The notes below the pieces were generated by a model, which worked only from the letters and a program-made list of their open reading frames with translations, was not told the DNA's origin and searched no databases. Shown here in pieces: positions 1 to 6,287 of a DNA stretch of 7,518 nt. The stretch's first letter is position 1. Each line of letters begins with the position of its first letter. The DNA is taken from contig JAPUIR010000401.1 of the NCBI GenBank assembly GCA_027296805.1, positions 1 to 7,518 of the forward strand, written 5' to 3'. The translations under genes and the position numbers were made by a program. This DNA comes from Chloroflexota bacterium. GTDB lineage: Bacteria > Chloroflexota > Dehalococcoidia > Bin125.

Positions 1-34
1 GAGGGATGCTGCACGTAGTAGGAGGAGGCAAGCG

Positions 35-877
35 ATGCCCGAAGAACCAGACGGCCCCGGACGGCTCGAAGGCAAGGTGGCGCTGGTCACCGGCGGCGCC
101 AGCGGAATTGGACGGGCCTGCTGCGAGCGGTTCGCCGAGGAGGGCGCGGACGTTGTCGTGGCCGACATCCACGACGACCGGGGGCGGGAGACGGTGGCCG
201 CCGTCGAAGAGCGGGGGCAACGCGCGACGTTCGTGCACTGCGACACCAGCGCCCCGGAGGCCTGCGAGGCGATGGCCAGCGCAGCGGTGGAAGCGTTCGG
301 CCGAATCGATATCTGTGTAGCCGCGGCCGGAATCTCCCATGCGCAGTACGTCAGCGGCGCGGATCCGGTCGACGAGAATCCCCTGACGCCGTCGGTCGAC
401 TCGTCCACCGGCTTCGTCGAGAACAAAGAGATCGAGCAGTGGGAGAAAGTGCTCGCGGTCAACCTGACCGGCGTCTTCCTCACGGACCGGGCGGTGATCC
501 GGCGCATGTTGGAGGGCGGCCACCCCGGGTCGATCATCAACATCGCGTCGGCGGCGGCGGTGCTGCCAATGCCGGGTGACGCGGAGTACGCGGTTTCCAA
601 GGCGGGCGTTTGGTCCTTAACGAAAACGCTGGCGGTCGAGGTGGCGTCGCGGGGGATCCGGGTGAACGCCATCGCGCCGGGCGTCATCGAGACCCCCATG
701 ACGCAAATGTGGACCGACGACGAGTCGTGGATGGCGGACTACCTCGCCAACACGCCGGTGGGCCGTCTGGGCCAGCCGCTCGACATCGCCAACACCGCGC
801 TCTTCCTGGCTAGCGACGATTCGTCGTTCTTCACGGGAGAGTTGCTCAAGCCCACCGGGGGCATCTACGCCACTTAG
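35..877 (+). CDS. SDR-family NAD(P)-dependent oxidoreductase, paralogue 1 of 3
   Basis: A 280-residue classical short-chain dehydrogenase/reductase, expected to oxidise an alcohol or reduce a carbonyl in the cytoplasm; the substrate is unknown. Seen: the Rossmann motif TGGASGIG at residues 19-26, Asp44 at the end of the second beta strand (family knowledge: favours NAD(H) over NADP(H)), Asp70, AAAG at 96-99 in place of the usual NNAG, Asn143, Ser172 and the YxxxK pair Tyr185/Lys189. PGVIETPM follows near residue 215. About 44 residues separate the AAAG glycine from Asn143, against about 22 in FabG-like SDRs, so there is an insertion near 104-130. Compared with its two neighbours it has about six extra N-terminal residues and ends PTGG, not DGG. 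The start is fixed by overlapping AGGAGG at 20-28, six nt upstream. One rare TTA leucine codon lies at 617. It sits 18 nt before the next SDR, so they are probably cotranscribed. Family assignment is firm; activity is inferred. Confidence 0.95.
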   Translation: MPEEPDGPGRLEGKVALVTGGASGIGRACCERFAEEGADVVVADIHDDRGRETVAAVEERGQRATFVHCDTSAPEACEAMASAAVEAFGRIDICVAAAGISHAQYVSGADPVDENPLTPSVDSSTGFVENKEIEQWEKVLAVNLTGVFLTDRAVIRRMLEGGHPGSIINIASAAAVLPMPGDAEYAVSKAGVWSLTKTLAVEVASRGIRVNAIAPGVIETPMTQMWTDDESWMADYLANTPVGRLGQPLDIANTALFLASDDSSFFTGELLKPTGGIYAT

Positions 878-895
878 GCGGGGAGGGAGTCCGAT

Positions 896-1723
896 ATGAG
901 CGGTCGACTGGACGGCAAGGTCGCTGTGATCACGGGCGGGGCGTCCGGCATTGGCCGGGCCTGCGCGGAGCTGTTCGCCCGTGAGGGCGCGGACGTGCTC
1001 GTGTCGGATATCCACGACGAGAAGGGGGCGGAGGCGGTCGCCGCGGTGGAGGCGCTGGGACGACGGGCGCACTACCTGCACGTCGATACGACCTCCGAAG
1101 CGGCCAACGAGGCGATGGCGCAGGCGGCCGTCGATGAGCTGGGCCGGCTTGATATTTGCGTCGCGGCGGCTGGGGTGTCGCACGCGTCCTACGACAGCGG
1201 CAACACGGCGCCCGACGAGGAGTTGATTCGGCGTCGCTATCAGCAGCCCGAGGACGGGATGCTGACCAACCGGCCTGTCGAGATGTGGGAGAAAGTGATC
1301 GACGTCAACCTGAACGGCGTCATGCTCACCAATCGTGCTGCGGCGCGGCAGATGATGGCCCTGGGCAACGGCGGCGCGATCATCAACATCTCCTCGATCG
1401 CGGGCAAGCATCCCGCCGTCGGCTCGCCAGAATATTGCGTGTCGAAGGCGGGGGTGTGGATGCTGACGAAGTCGTTGGCGCTGGAGCTGGCGCCGTACCA
1501 GATCCGCGTCAACGCGATCGGTCCGGGCTTCATCGAGACGCCGATGACAGCGGTCTTCCGCGCCGATGAGGAGCTCAGCCAGCGCTGGCTGGCGATGACC
1601 CCCATGGGGCGCTTCGGGTACCCGGAAGAGATCGCGACGACGGCGCTCTTCCTGGCCTCGGAGGAGGCCTCGTTCTACTCGGGTCAGATCCTGCACCCCG
1701 ATGGCGGTTTCTTCACGGAATAG
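896..1723 (+). CDS. SDR-family NAD(P)-dependent oxidoreductase, paralogue 2 of 3
   Basis: A 275-residue classical SDR, probably an NAD(H)-linked alcohol dehydrogenase or ketoreductase of unknown substrate. Seen: TGGASGIG at residues 13-20, Asp38 as the acidic NAD-selecting residue in VSDI, Asp64, AAAG at 90-93, Asn138, Ser167 in NISSIAG, Tyr180 and Lys184, then PGFIETPM near 210 and a C-terminal PDGG. The stretch between AAAG and Asn138 is 45 residues and carries a charged, variable insertion (around residues 103-125) also present in the flanking SDRs. A GGGAGGGAG ribosome binding site at 881-889 supports the ATG. It follows paralogue 1 after 18 nt; a 107-nt gap with a possible stem-loop and imperfect repeats separates it from paralogue 3. 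The N-terminus (SGRLDGKVA) closely matches paralogue 3 (TGRLDGKVA), pointing to tandem duplication. A biosynthetic reductase role cannot be excluded. Confidence 0.95.
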   Translation: MSGRLDGKVAVITGGASGIGRACAELFAREGADVLVSDIHDEKGAEAVAAVEALGRRAHYLHVDTTSEAANEAMAQAAVDELGRLDICVAAAGVSHASYDSGNTAPDEELIRRRYQQPEDGMLTNRPVEMWEKVIDVNLNGVMLTNRAAARQMMALGNGGAIINISSIAGKHPAVGSPEYCVSKAGVWMLTKSLALELAPYQIRVNAIGPGFIETPMTAVFRADEELSQRWLAMTPMGRFGYPEEIATTALFLASEEASFYSGQILHPDGGFFTE

Positions 1724-1729
1724 GCGTCG

Positions 1730-1783
1730 CTCGCTGTGCGGGTCGGCTCCACCGCAGCCTCGTCCTCGCTGCGGTCCGGTTCC
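1730..1783 (+). repeat. imperfect direct repeat with stem-loop in SDR2-SDR3 gap (possible terminator)
   Basis: In the 107-nt gap, a 21-nt segment beginning CTCGCTG at 1730-1750 recurs imperfectly at 1765-1783; the copies differ by small indels. Within it, ACCGCAGC at 1751-1758 pairs perfectly with GCTGCGGT at 1768-1775, an 8-bp stem with a 9-nt loop. There is no T-run after it, only a mixed GGTTCCTTGG stretch, so a classical Rho-independent terminator is not well supported. It could be a weak attenuator, an mRNA-stabilising hairpin after SDR2, or a copy of a dispersed GC-rich intergenic element. What is seen is the pairing and the repeat; the role is inference. Confidence 0.35.
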
Positions 1784-1799
1784 TTGGCTAGGTCTCCGG

Positions 1800-1805
1800 T
1801 ATCCT
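1800..1805 (+). promoter_or_regulatory. possible -10 element upstream of SDR3
   Basis: TATCCT lies 25 nt before the SDR3 start codon in the only gap over 100 nt. It is AT-rich against a strongly GC-rich background and resembles the TATAAT-type -10 consensus at four of six positions. No convincing TTGACA-like box sits 16-18 nt upstream; TTGGCT at 1784-1789 is only 10 nt away. Similar hexamers precede the M20 and VOC genes, which raises the chance that this is a promoter that lets SDR3 and downstream genes be expressed apart from SDR1-SDR2. Confidence 0.3.
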
Positions 1806-1830
1806 CCGCCCGCAAGAAAGCGAGGCTGCG

Positions 1831-2646
1831 ATGACAGGCCGTCTGGACGGCAAGGTGGCGGTGGTGACGGGGGGCGCGAGCGGGCTGGGGCGGGCCTGCT
1901 CCCAGCGTTTCGCTGAGGAAGGCGCCGACATCGTGGTGGCCGACCTCGACGCGGAACGGGCGGCCGACGTGGTCGCCGCGGTGGAGGCGCTAGGCCGCAA
2001 AGCCACGTTCATCCCGACCGACACGTCGAAGGAGGCGGACTGCGACGCGTTGGTCGCTTCGGCGGTCGAGCGGATGGGGCAGATCGACATGCTGTTCGCC
2101 GGAGCAGGCATCTCCCACGCCGCCTACGTCTCCTCCGACGAATCGCCCGACAGCGGCCTCACCACTCAGGGCGACAGCGCACTGCTCGTCAACAAACCCA
2201 TTGAGCACTGGGAAAAGGTGCTCAGCGTCAATCTGACCGGCGTCATGCTGACGAACCGGGCCGTGGCGCGACAGATGATCTCGCAGGGCAATGGCGGCGG
2301 GATCGTGAACGTCTCCTCCATCGCGGGCTTTGAGCCCCGCCAAGGGTTGGGCGACTACGCCGTTTCGAAAGCGGGCGTCGCGATGATGACGAAGATCCTC
2401 GCGCTGGAGCTGGCCCGCTTCGACATTCGGGTCAACGCCATCGCACCGGGCATGATCGATACGCCGATGACGCAGGGGCTGGCGCCCGACGAAGAGACCG
2501 AACGGATGATGCTGATGACGACGCCGCTGCGCCGGCGCGGACGCCCGGAGGAGATCGCGAGCACGGCGGCGTTCCTGCTCAGCGACGATGCCAGCTACAT
2601 CACCGGCGAGGTGATCTTCGTCGACGGCGGGATCTTCACCGGATGA
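1831..2646 (+). CDS. SDR-family NAD(P)-dependent oxidoreductase, paralogue 3 of 3
   Basis: A 271-residue classical SDR, probably NAD(H)-dependent, substrate unknown. Seen: TGGASGLG at residues 13-20, Asp38 in VADL, Asp64, AGAG at 90-93 where NNAG is usual, Asn134, Ser163 in NVSSIAG, Tyr176 and Lys180, PGMIDTPM near 207 and the canonical VDGG at the C-terminus. The AGAG-to-Asn134 distance is 41 residues, again long, with an insertion rich in Ser, Asp and Thr (around 101-122). The ribosome binding site is weaker than elsewhere: only GAGG at 1822-1825. ATG at 1831 is chosen because it aligns with the start of paralogue 2 and leaves the standard short lead before the Rossmann strand. The acylase gene begins 31 nt after its stop, so the two are probably on one transcript. 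Paralogy with the two upstream genes is clear from shared blocks such as VAAVEALG and ISHAAYV. Confidence 0.95.
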   Translation: MTGRLDGKVAVVTGGASGLGRACSQRFAEEGADIVVADLDAERAADVVAAVEALGRKATFIPTDTSKEADCDALVASAVERMGQIDMLFAGAGISHAAYVSSDESPDSGLTTQGDSALLVNKPIEHWEKVLSVNLTGVMLTNRAVARQMISQGNGGGIVNVSSIAGFEPRQGLGDYAVSKAGVAMMTKILALELARFDIRVNAIAPGMIDTPMTQGLAPDEETERMMLMTTPLRRRGRPEEIASTAAFLLSDDASYITGEVIFVDGGIFTG

Positions 2647-2677
2647 CTGCGCCCCGCCGCAGGGTCAGGAGGTTGCG

Positions 2678-4993
2678 ATGAGCACGACGCCCGAGCAGCT
2701 GCGGCAGAGCGGCTTCCCACAACATGCGGGGGAGCTGCGCTTGCAGGACCTGAAGGGCACGGTCACCATCGTGCGCGACGAGCACGGCGTCCCGCACATC
2801 GAGGCCGAGTCCGAACACGACCTCTGGTTCGCGCAGGGGTTTTGCCACGGCCAGGACCGGCTCTGGCAGCTGGAGCGGTTCCGGCGCTTCGCGCGAGGAA
2901 CGCTGTCCGAGATCCTGGGCGAGGCGCTGATTCCGGTCGATCGCTTCTACCGCCGGCTCGGTGTCCAACGTCACTCGGAGCGCGACTGGCCGCTGCTGGG
3001 CGGCGAGGCCCGCAAGATCTTGCGCTGGTTCAGCGATGGGGTCAACGCGGCGATCGCATCGTTCGACGAGCTGCCGCCGGAGTTCCAGGTGCTCGGCATC
3101 CAGCCCGAGTGGTGGTCGCCGGTGGACAGCATCGCGACCTGGCGGGTGATTACCTTCACGCAGATGTCGCCGCTCGCGACCAAGCTCTTCGCGGGCGCGG
3201 TGCAGGGGCGCTATGGGGCGGACGCGGTCTCGCTGCTGCAGCCCGACTACCCACCGGACTCGCCGGTGATCGTGCCGACGGGCGGGACGGCCTCCGACGT
3301 TGGCGCGCAACTGGCCTCGATGATCGACGAGGCGAGCAAGCTCGCGGAGCTGACGCCTGAGGGCGTGGGCTCGAACAACTGGGCCGTGGACGGACAACGC
3401 TCGGCCAGCGGCAAGCCGCTGCTCGCGGGCGATCCGCATGCCGTCGTCCAGATCGCGCCGGTCTGGTACCTGAACCATCTCAAGCACCAGGATTTCGACG
3501 TGATCGGATCGTCGACGCCGGGGGTGCCGGGGATGCTGATGTACGGACATAACCATCATGTGGCGTGGTCGGTCACGAACGCGATCGCGGATGTGTCGGA
3601 TGTCTTCATCGAGCGCTTCAACGACGACTTCAGCCGCTACGAGCATGAGGGCGAGTGGATCGAACCCGAGTTGTGGCAGGAGCGCATCGAGGTCAAGGGC
3701 CGGGACGAGCCGATCGAGGAGACGATCCTGGTCACGAACCACGGCCCCGTCGTAAGCGGCGGACCGGGCGAGGAGGGACCGGCGCTGGCGCACCAGTGGT
3801 CGGGGCACGGCGTATTGCGGACCTTCGAAACGCTGCCCGACTCATTCCGAGCGCGGGATGTGCACCAGTACATGGATTCGCAGTACTCCTGGGTCGGTCC
3901 GCCGATGAACAAGGTGTTGGCCGATACGTCGGGCAACATCGCCTATCAACTCGTCGGCGACGTTCCGATTCGACGCCACAACGGCGCCAACCCCTTCCCC
4001 GTTCCTGGCTGGACCGGCGAGTTCGACTGGACTGAGACGATCCCGTTCGAGAAGCTGCCTCGCTCCGTGAACCCCGATACGCACTACGTGGCGACGGCCA
4101 ACAACCGCGTGGTGGACGCAACCTATCCCCACTGGATAGGCGGCGGGACACCCTGGCGGGCGTGGCGAATCGAGACCCTGCTGGGTGAACGCGACGACTT
4201 CGACGTGGCCGGCTTCCAGGCGCTGCAGACCGATCGCTACACGATGGCGGCTCCACTCTTCCACTCGGCGCTGGCTGGGTTCACGATCGAGGACGACCTG
4301 GAGCCCTACGCGGCGCTGCTGCGGGAGTGGGATGGAGTGCTGAGCCCGGAGTCGCCGGGAGCCGCCCTCTACGAGCGGACCGGCGTCGTGCTGATGCGAT
4401 CGCTCTACGCGGCGTTCGACGACCTGACCGCCGCCGAGGCGGGCGGGGCGCCATGGTCGACGTGGCCGTCTGCCAAGGTCCTGGCTCAGATGAACGCGGG
4501 CGACACGCGGATTCTGGATCTCAACCCGGAGACTCGCGGCCAGTCCTGGAGCGATGTCTTCAACGACGCCCTGCGGGAAGCGGCAACGCGCTTGCGCGAA
4601 GAGCAAGGAGACGATGCGGGCTCCTGGGCCTGGGGAGTGCTGCACCGCCAGCGCTTCGTGCACAACTTGGGCCGTGAGGCCCCGCACGACGCGACGTTCA
4701 ACATCCCGGACGTGCCGATCGGCGGCGATGGCTCCACCGTCTTCGCCTCCGCCGTCAAGCCGTCCGACTTCAGCGCGCCCTCGGGGGTGTCGTTTCGCAT
4801 GATCGTCGACCTCGACGACCTCTCGAAGTCGGTCTGGATCGTGCCGCCGGGCAACTCGGGGCATCCCGGCTCACCGCACTATCGCGACGGCGTCGCGCCC
4901 TGGCTGAACGGGGAGTACTGGTCGATGAGTACGCGCCCGGAGGACTACACAGCTAACGCTGACGCAACGATGACCCTGCGGCCGCCGGAGTAG
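2678..4993 (+). CDS. penicillin acylase-family Ntn hydrolase (amide hydrolase precursor)
   Basis: A 771-residue precursor of the penicillin G/cephalosporin/AHL acylase family, which cuts itself into alpha and beta chains and hydrolyses an N-acyl amide bond. Seen: the family N-terminal block DEHGVPHI with AQGF and QDRLWQLE (about residues 34-66); Gly231-Ser232 in GVGSNNWAVDG, where Ser232 would become the beta-chain N-terminal nucleophile; DPH with His254, which falls exactly at beta position 23; YGHN at 289-292 and AWSVTNAIADV, the region supplying an oxyanion backbone contact; TANNR with Asn475/Asn476 matching the oxyanion Asn; and the C-terminal NSGHPGSPHY block. Length is normal for the family. 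The start is fixed by AGGAGG at 2667-2672, five nt before ATG. No signal peptide is visible, unlike the exported penicillin and many AHL acylases, so it may act in the cytoplasm. The substrate (lactam, AHL, N-acyl amino acid or other) cannot be told. An M20 amidohydrolase follows 41 nt later. Confidence 0.95.
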   Translation: MSTTPEQLRQSGFPQHAGELRLQDLKGTVTIVRDEHGVPHIEAESEHDLWFAQGFCHGQDRLWQLERFRRFARGTLSEILGEALIPVDRFYRRLGVQRHSERDWPLLGGEARKILRWFSDGVNAAIASFDELPPEFQVLGIQPEWWSPVDSIATWRVITFTQMSPLATKLFAGAVQGRYGADAVSLLQPDYPPDSPVIVPTGGTASDVGAQLASMIDEASKLAELTPEGVGSNNWAVDGQRSASGKPLLAGDPHAVVQIAPVWYLNHLKHQDFDVIGSSTPGVPGMLMYGHNHHVAWSVTNAIADVSDVFIERFNDDFSRYEHEGEWIEPELWQERIEVKGRDEPIEETILVTNHGPVVSGGPGEEGPALAHQWSGHGVLRTFETLPDSFRARDVHQYMDSQYSWVGPPMNKVLADTSGNIAYQLVGDVPIRRHNGANPFPVPGWTGEFDWTETIPFEKLPRSVNPDTHYVATANNRVVDATYPHWIGGGTPWRAWRIETLLGERDDFDVAGFQALQTDRYTMAAPLFHSALAGFTIEDDLEPYAALLREWDGVLSPESPGAALYERTGVVLMRSLYAAFDDLTAAEAGGAPWSTWPSAKVLAQMNAGDTRILDLNPETRGQSWSDVFNDALREAATRLREEQGDDAGSWAWGVLHRQRFVHNLGREAPHDATFNIPDVPIGGDGSTVFASAVKPSDFSAPSGVSFRMIVDLDDLSKSVWIVPPGNSGHPGSPHYRDGVAPWLNGEYWSMSTRPEDYTANADATMTLRPPE

Positions 4994-4994
4994 C

Positions 4995-5000
4995 TATCCT
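4995..5000 (+). promoter_or_regulatory. possible -10 element upstream of M20 gene
   Basis: TATCCT begins two nt after the acylase stop codon and ends 34 nt before the M20 start. An ATGACC at 4970-4975 could be a poor -35 box but the 19-nt spacing is long. The short 41-nt gap also fits plain readthrough from the acylase gene, so this is offered only because the same hexamer recurs in two other gaps. Confidence 0.25.
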
Positions 5001-5022
5001 CGGGGCCGCTCAATGAGACTGC

Positions 5023-5030
5023 GAGGAGGT
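5023..5030 (+). promoter_or_regulatory. ribosome binding site setting the GTG start of the M20 gene
   Basis: GAGGAGGT contains a full AGGAGG (5024-5029) that ends five nt before GTG at 5035. The next in-frame start, ATG at 5053, would be 23 nt away with no comparable site, so GTG is preferred. Confidence 0.8.
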
Positions 5031-5034
5031 CACG

Positions 5035-6222
5035 GTGCCCGATGCCGCGCGAATGAAGGAGACGGTGCAGGCCGCGATCGATTCCGTGTCGGAGGACCTG
5101 CGCGCCCTCAGCCTCGATATTCACTCCCACCCGGAGCTGAACTACGAGGAGGAGCACGCCCACCGGATCCTGACGGAATACCTGGAGCAGCAAGGCTTCG
5201 AGGTCGAGCGGGGGGCGTACGGGATGGCGACGGCGTTCAGCGCCCGCTCTGGTAGCGGTTCCCCCACCATCGCGCTGCTCTCCGAATACGACGCCCTGCC
5301 TGGCATCGGTCATGCCTGCGGGCACAACCTGATCGCGATCTCAGGCGTGGCAGCCGCGCTGGGGCTGAAAGAGGCGCTGGCCGACGGCGAGGGGACGGTC
5401 GTCCTGCTCGGCTCACCGGCGGAGGAGGGTGGCGGAGGCAAGATCGAGATGATCGATGCCGGCGCCTTCGAGGGGATCGACGCGGCGATGATGCTTCATC
5501 CCTCGCCGGGCGACGGCGCCTGGATGAGCATGAACGCGATCCAGGCCCTGAAGGTCGAGTTCTTCGGGCGCAACGCGCACGCCGCAGCGCTGCCCTGGCA
5601 GGGACTGAACGCGCTCGACGCGTTGGTCCACGCCTACAACGGCATCGCGCTGCTGCGGCAGCAGATGACGCCCGACTCCCGGGTGCACGGCGTGATCACC
5701 TCAGGCGGAGAAAAGCCCAACATCATTCCCGACTACACCGCCGCGGATTTCTACGTACGCGCCAAAGACGACGCCATCCTGGACGATCTCAAGCAGCGCG
5801 TACTGGCCTGCTTCGAGGCGGCCGCCATGGCCACGGGCTGCCGAGTTGAGACGGAATGGGTCGGGCATGCCTACAGCAACCTCACCTCCAACGATGTGAT
5901 GGCCGAGGCCTACGTCGACAACATGGGCAGGTTGGGCAAGGCGCTGCCATCCAAGCAGCAGTCTTTGGCCTTCGGTGGGGCGTCGACCGACATGGGCAAC
6001 GTCAGTCACGTGGTGCCGTCGATCCATCCCACGTTCGGCATCCACACGCGGGAGGGGAATCACACGGCCGGCTTCACGGGCGCGGCGGCCACTCCCGAGG
6101 CGCATGCAGAGACGATCGTCGCGTCCAAAGCCCTGGCCATGACCGCGGTCGATCTGTTCACCGAGCCGAAGCTGCTCACGCTGGCGAAGGACGAGTTCGA
6201 AGCAGCGCACCCCGCAAGCTGA
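5035..6222 (+). CDS. M20-family metallopeptidase/amidohydrolase (ACY1L2/AbgB-like)
   Basis: A 395-residue binuclear-metal amidohydrolase, probably cytoplasmic, that would hydrolyse an N-acyl amino acid or dipeptide-like amide. Seen: HSHPELNYEE (30-39); SEYDALPG (83-90) with Asp86; ACGHN (94-98) with Cys95 and His97 as likely metal ligands; GSPAEEGGGGK (126-136) with Glu130/Glu131; His155; NAHAA (180-184), the dimerisation-domain His182; STDMGNVS (317-324); and His331 and His343 (GNHT) near the C-terminus. SEYDALPG with PAEEGGGGK is typical of the branch holding ACY1L2/PM20D2 dipeptidases and the AbgA/AbgB p-aminobenzoyl-glutamate hydrolases, not the classic LRADMDALP hippurate hydrolases. All expected catalytic residues are present and the length is normal. 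It uses a GTG start. It lies between the acylase and a VOC gene, suggesting the two amide hydrolases act on related compounds in one route; that link is inference. Confidence 0.93.
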   Translation: MPDAARMKETVQAAIDSVSEDLRALSLDIHSHPELNYEEEHAHRILTEYLEQQGFEVERGAYGMATAFSARSGSGSPTIALLSEYDALPGIGHACGHNLIAISGVAAALGLKEALADGEGTVVLLGSPAEEGGGGKIEMIDAGAFEGIDAAMMLHPSPGDGAWMSMNAIQALKVEFFGRNAHAAALPWQGLNALDALVHAYNGIALLRQQMTPDSRVHGVITSGGEKPNIIPDYTAADFYVRAKDDAILDDLKQRVLACFEAAAMATGCRVETEWVGHAYSNLTSNDVMAEAYVDNMGRLGKALPSKQQSLAFGGASTDMGNVSHVVPSIHPTFGIHTREGNHTAGFTGAAATPEAHAETIVASKALAMTAVDLFTEPKLLTLAKDEFEAAHPAS

Positions 6223-6223
6223 A

Positions 6224-6240
6224 GCGGCGCCCATCGCCGC
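6224..6240 (+). repeat. short GC hairpin in M20-VOC gap
   Basis: GCGGCG at 6224-6229 pairs with CGCCGC at 6235-6240 (6-bp stem, 5-nt loop CCCAT), beginning one nt after the M20 stop codon. No T-run follows; instead a TATACT hexamer comes one nt later. It may be a weak terminator or stabilising hairpin, or chance in GC-rich DNA. Confidence 0.3.
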
Positions 6241-6241
6241 G

Positions 6242-6247
6242 TATACT
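6242..6247 (+). promoter_or_regulatory. possible -10 element upstream of VOC gene
   Basis: TATACT is a five-of-six match to TATAAT, located 40 nt before the VOC start in an otherwise very GC-rich 65-nt gap, just after a hairpin. No clear -35 box is seen. It is the best of the three -10-like hexamers in the window, and could start a separate VOC-LLM transcript. Confidence 0.4.
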
Positions 6248-6287
6248 GCCGCCCGCGTTCGGTTCAAGGCTGGAGGAGGCGCGCCCG

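Noticed and set aside
1..18. Possible last codons of an upstream gene (frame 1, TAG stop at 16-18)
   Set aside because: Only five codons are visible, too few to recognise; the spacing to SDR1 would be plausible but nothing else supports it.
617..619. Rare TTA codon in SDR1 as a possible bldA-type control point
   Set aside because: This needs a Streptomyces-like host, which the window does not show; a single codon is not evidence of regulation.
617..1696. Long antisense open frame of 359 codons opposite SDR1-SDR2
   Set aside because: It is Arg/His/Val-rich with no domain motif, and lies opposite two well-conserved genes. Such frames are expected from the strong third-position GC bias.
2636..3808. 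Antisense open frame of 390 codons opposite the acylase gene
   Set aside because: Low-complexity Arg/Leu/Asp-rich translation without recognisable motifs; a composition artefact of the sense gene.
3842..4864. Antisense open frame of 340 codons opposite the acylase beta chain
   Set aside because: Same reasons: no motif, biased composition, and complete overlap with a convincing gene.
4978..5009. Inverted repeat GCGGCC/GGCCGC around the acylase stop codon
   Set aside because: Six-bp stem with a 20-nt loop and no T-run; chance is likely in such GC-rich sequence.
5856..6287. In-frame upstream extension of the VOC gene
   Set aside because: It runs out of frame through the M20 gene and gives non-domain sequence; ATG at 6288 has a strong ribosome binding site and starts at the first VOC strand.
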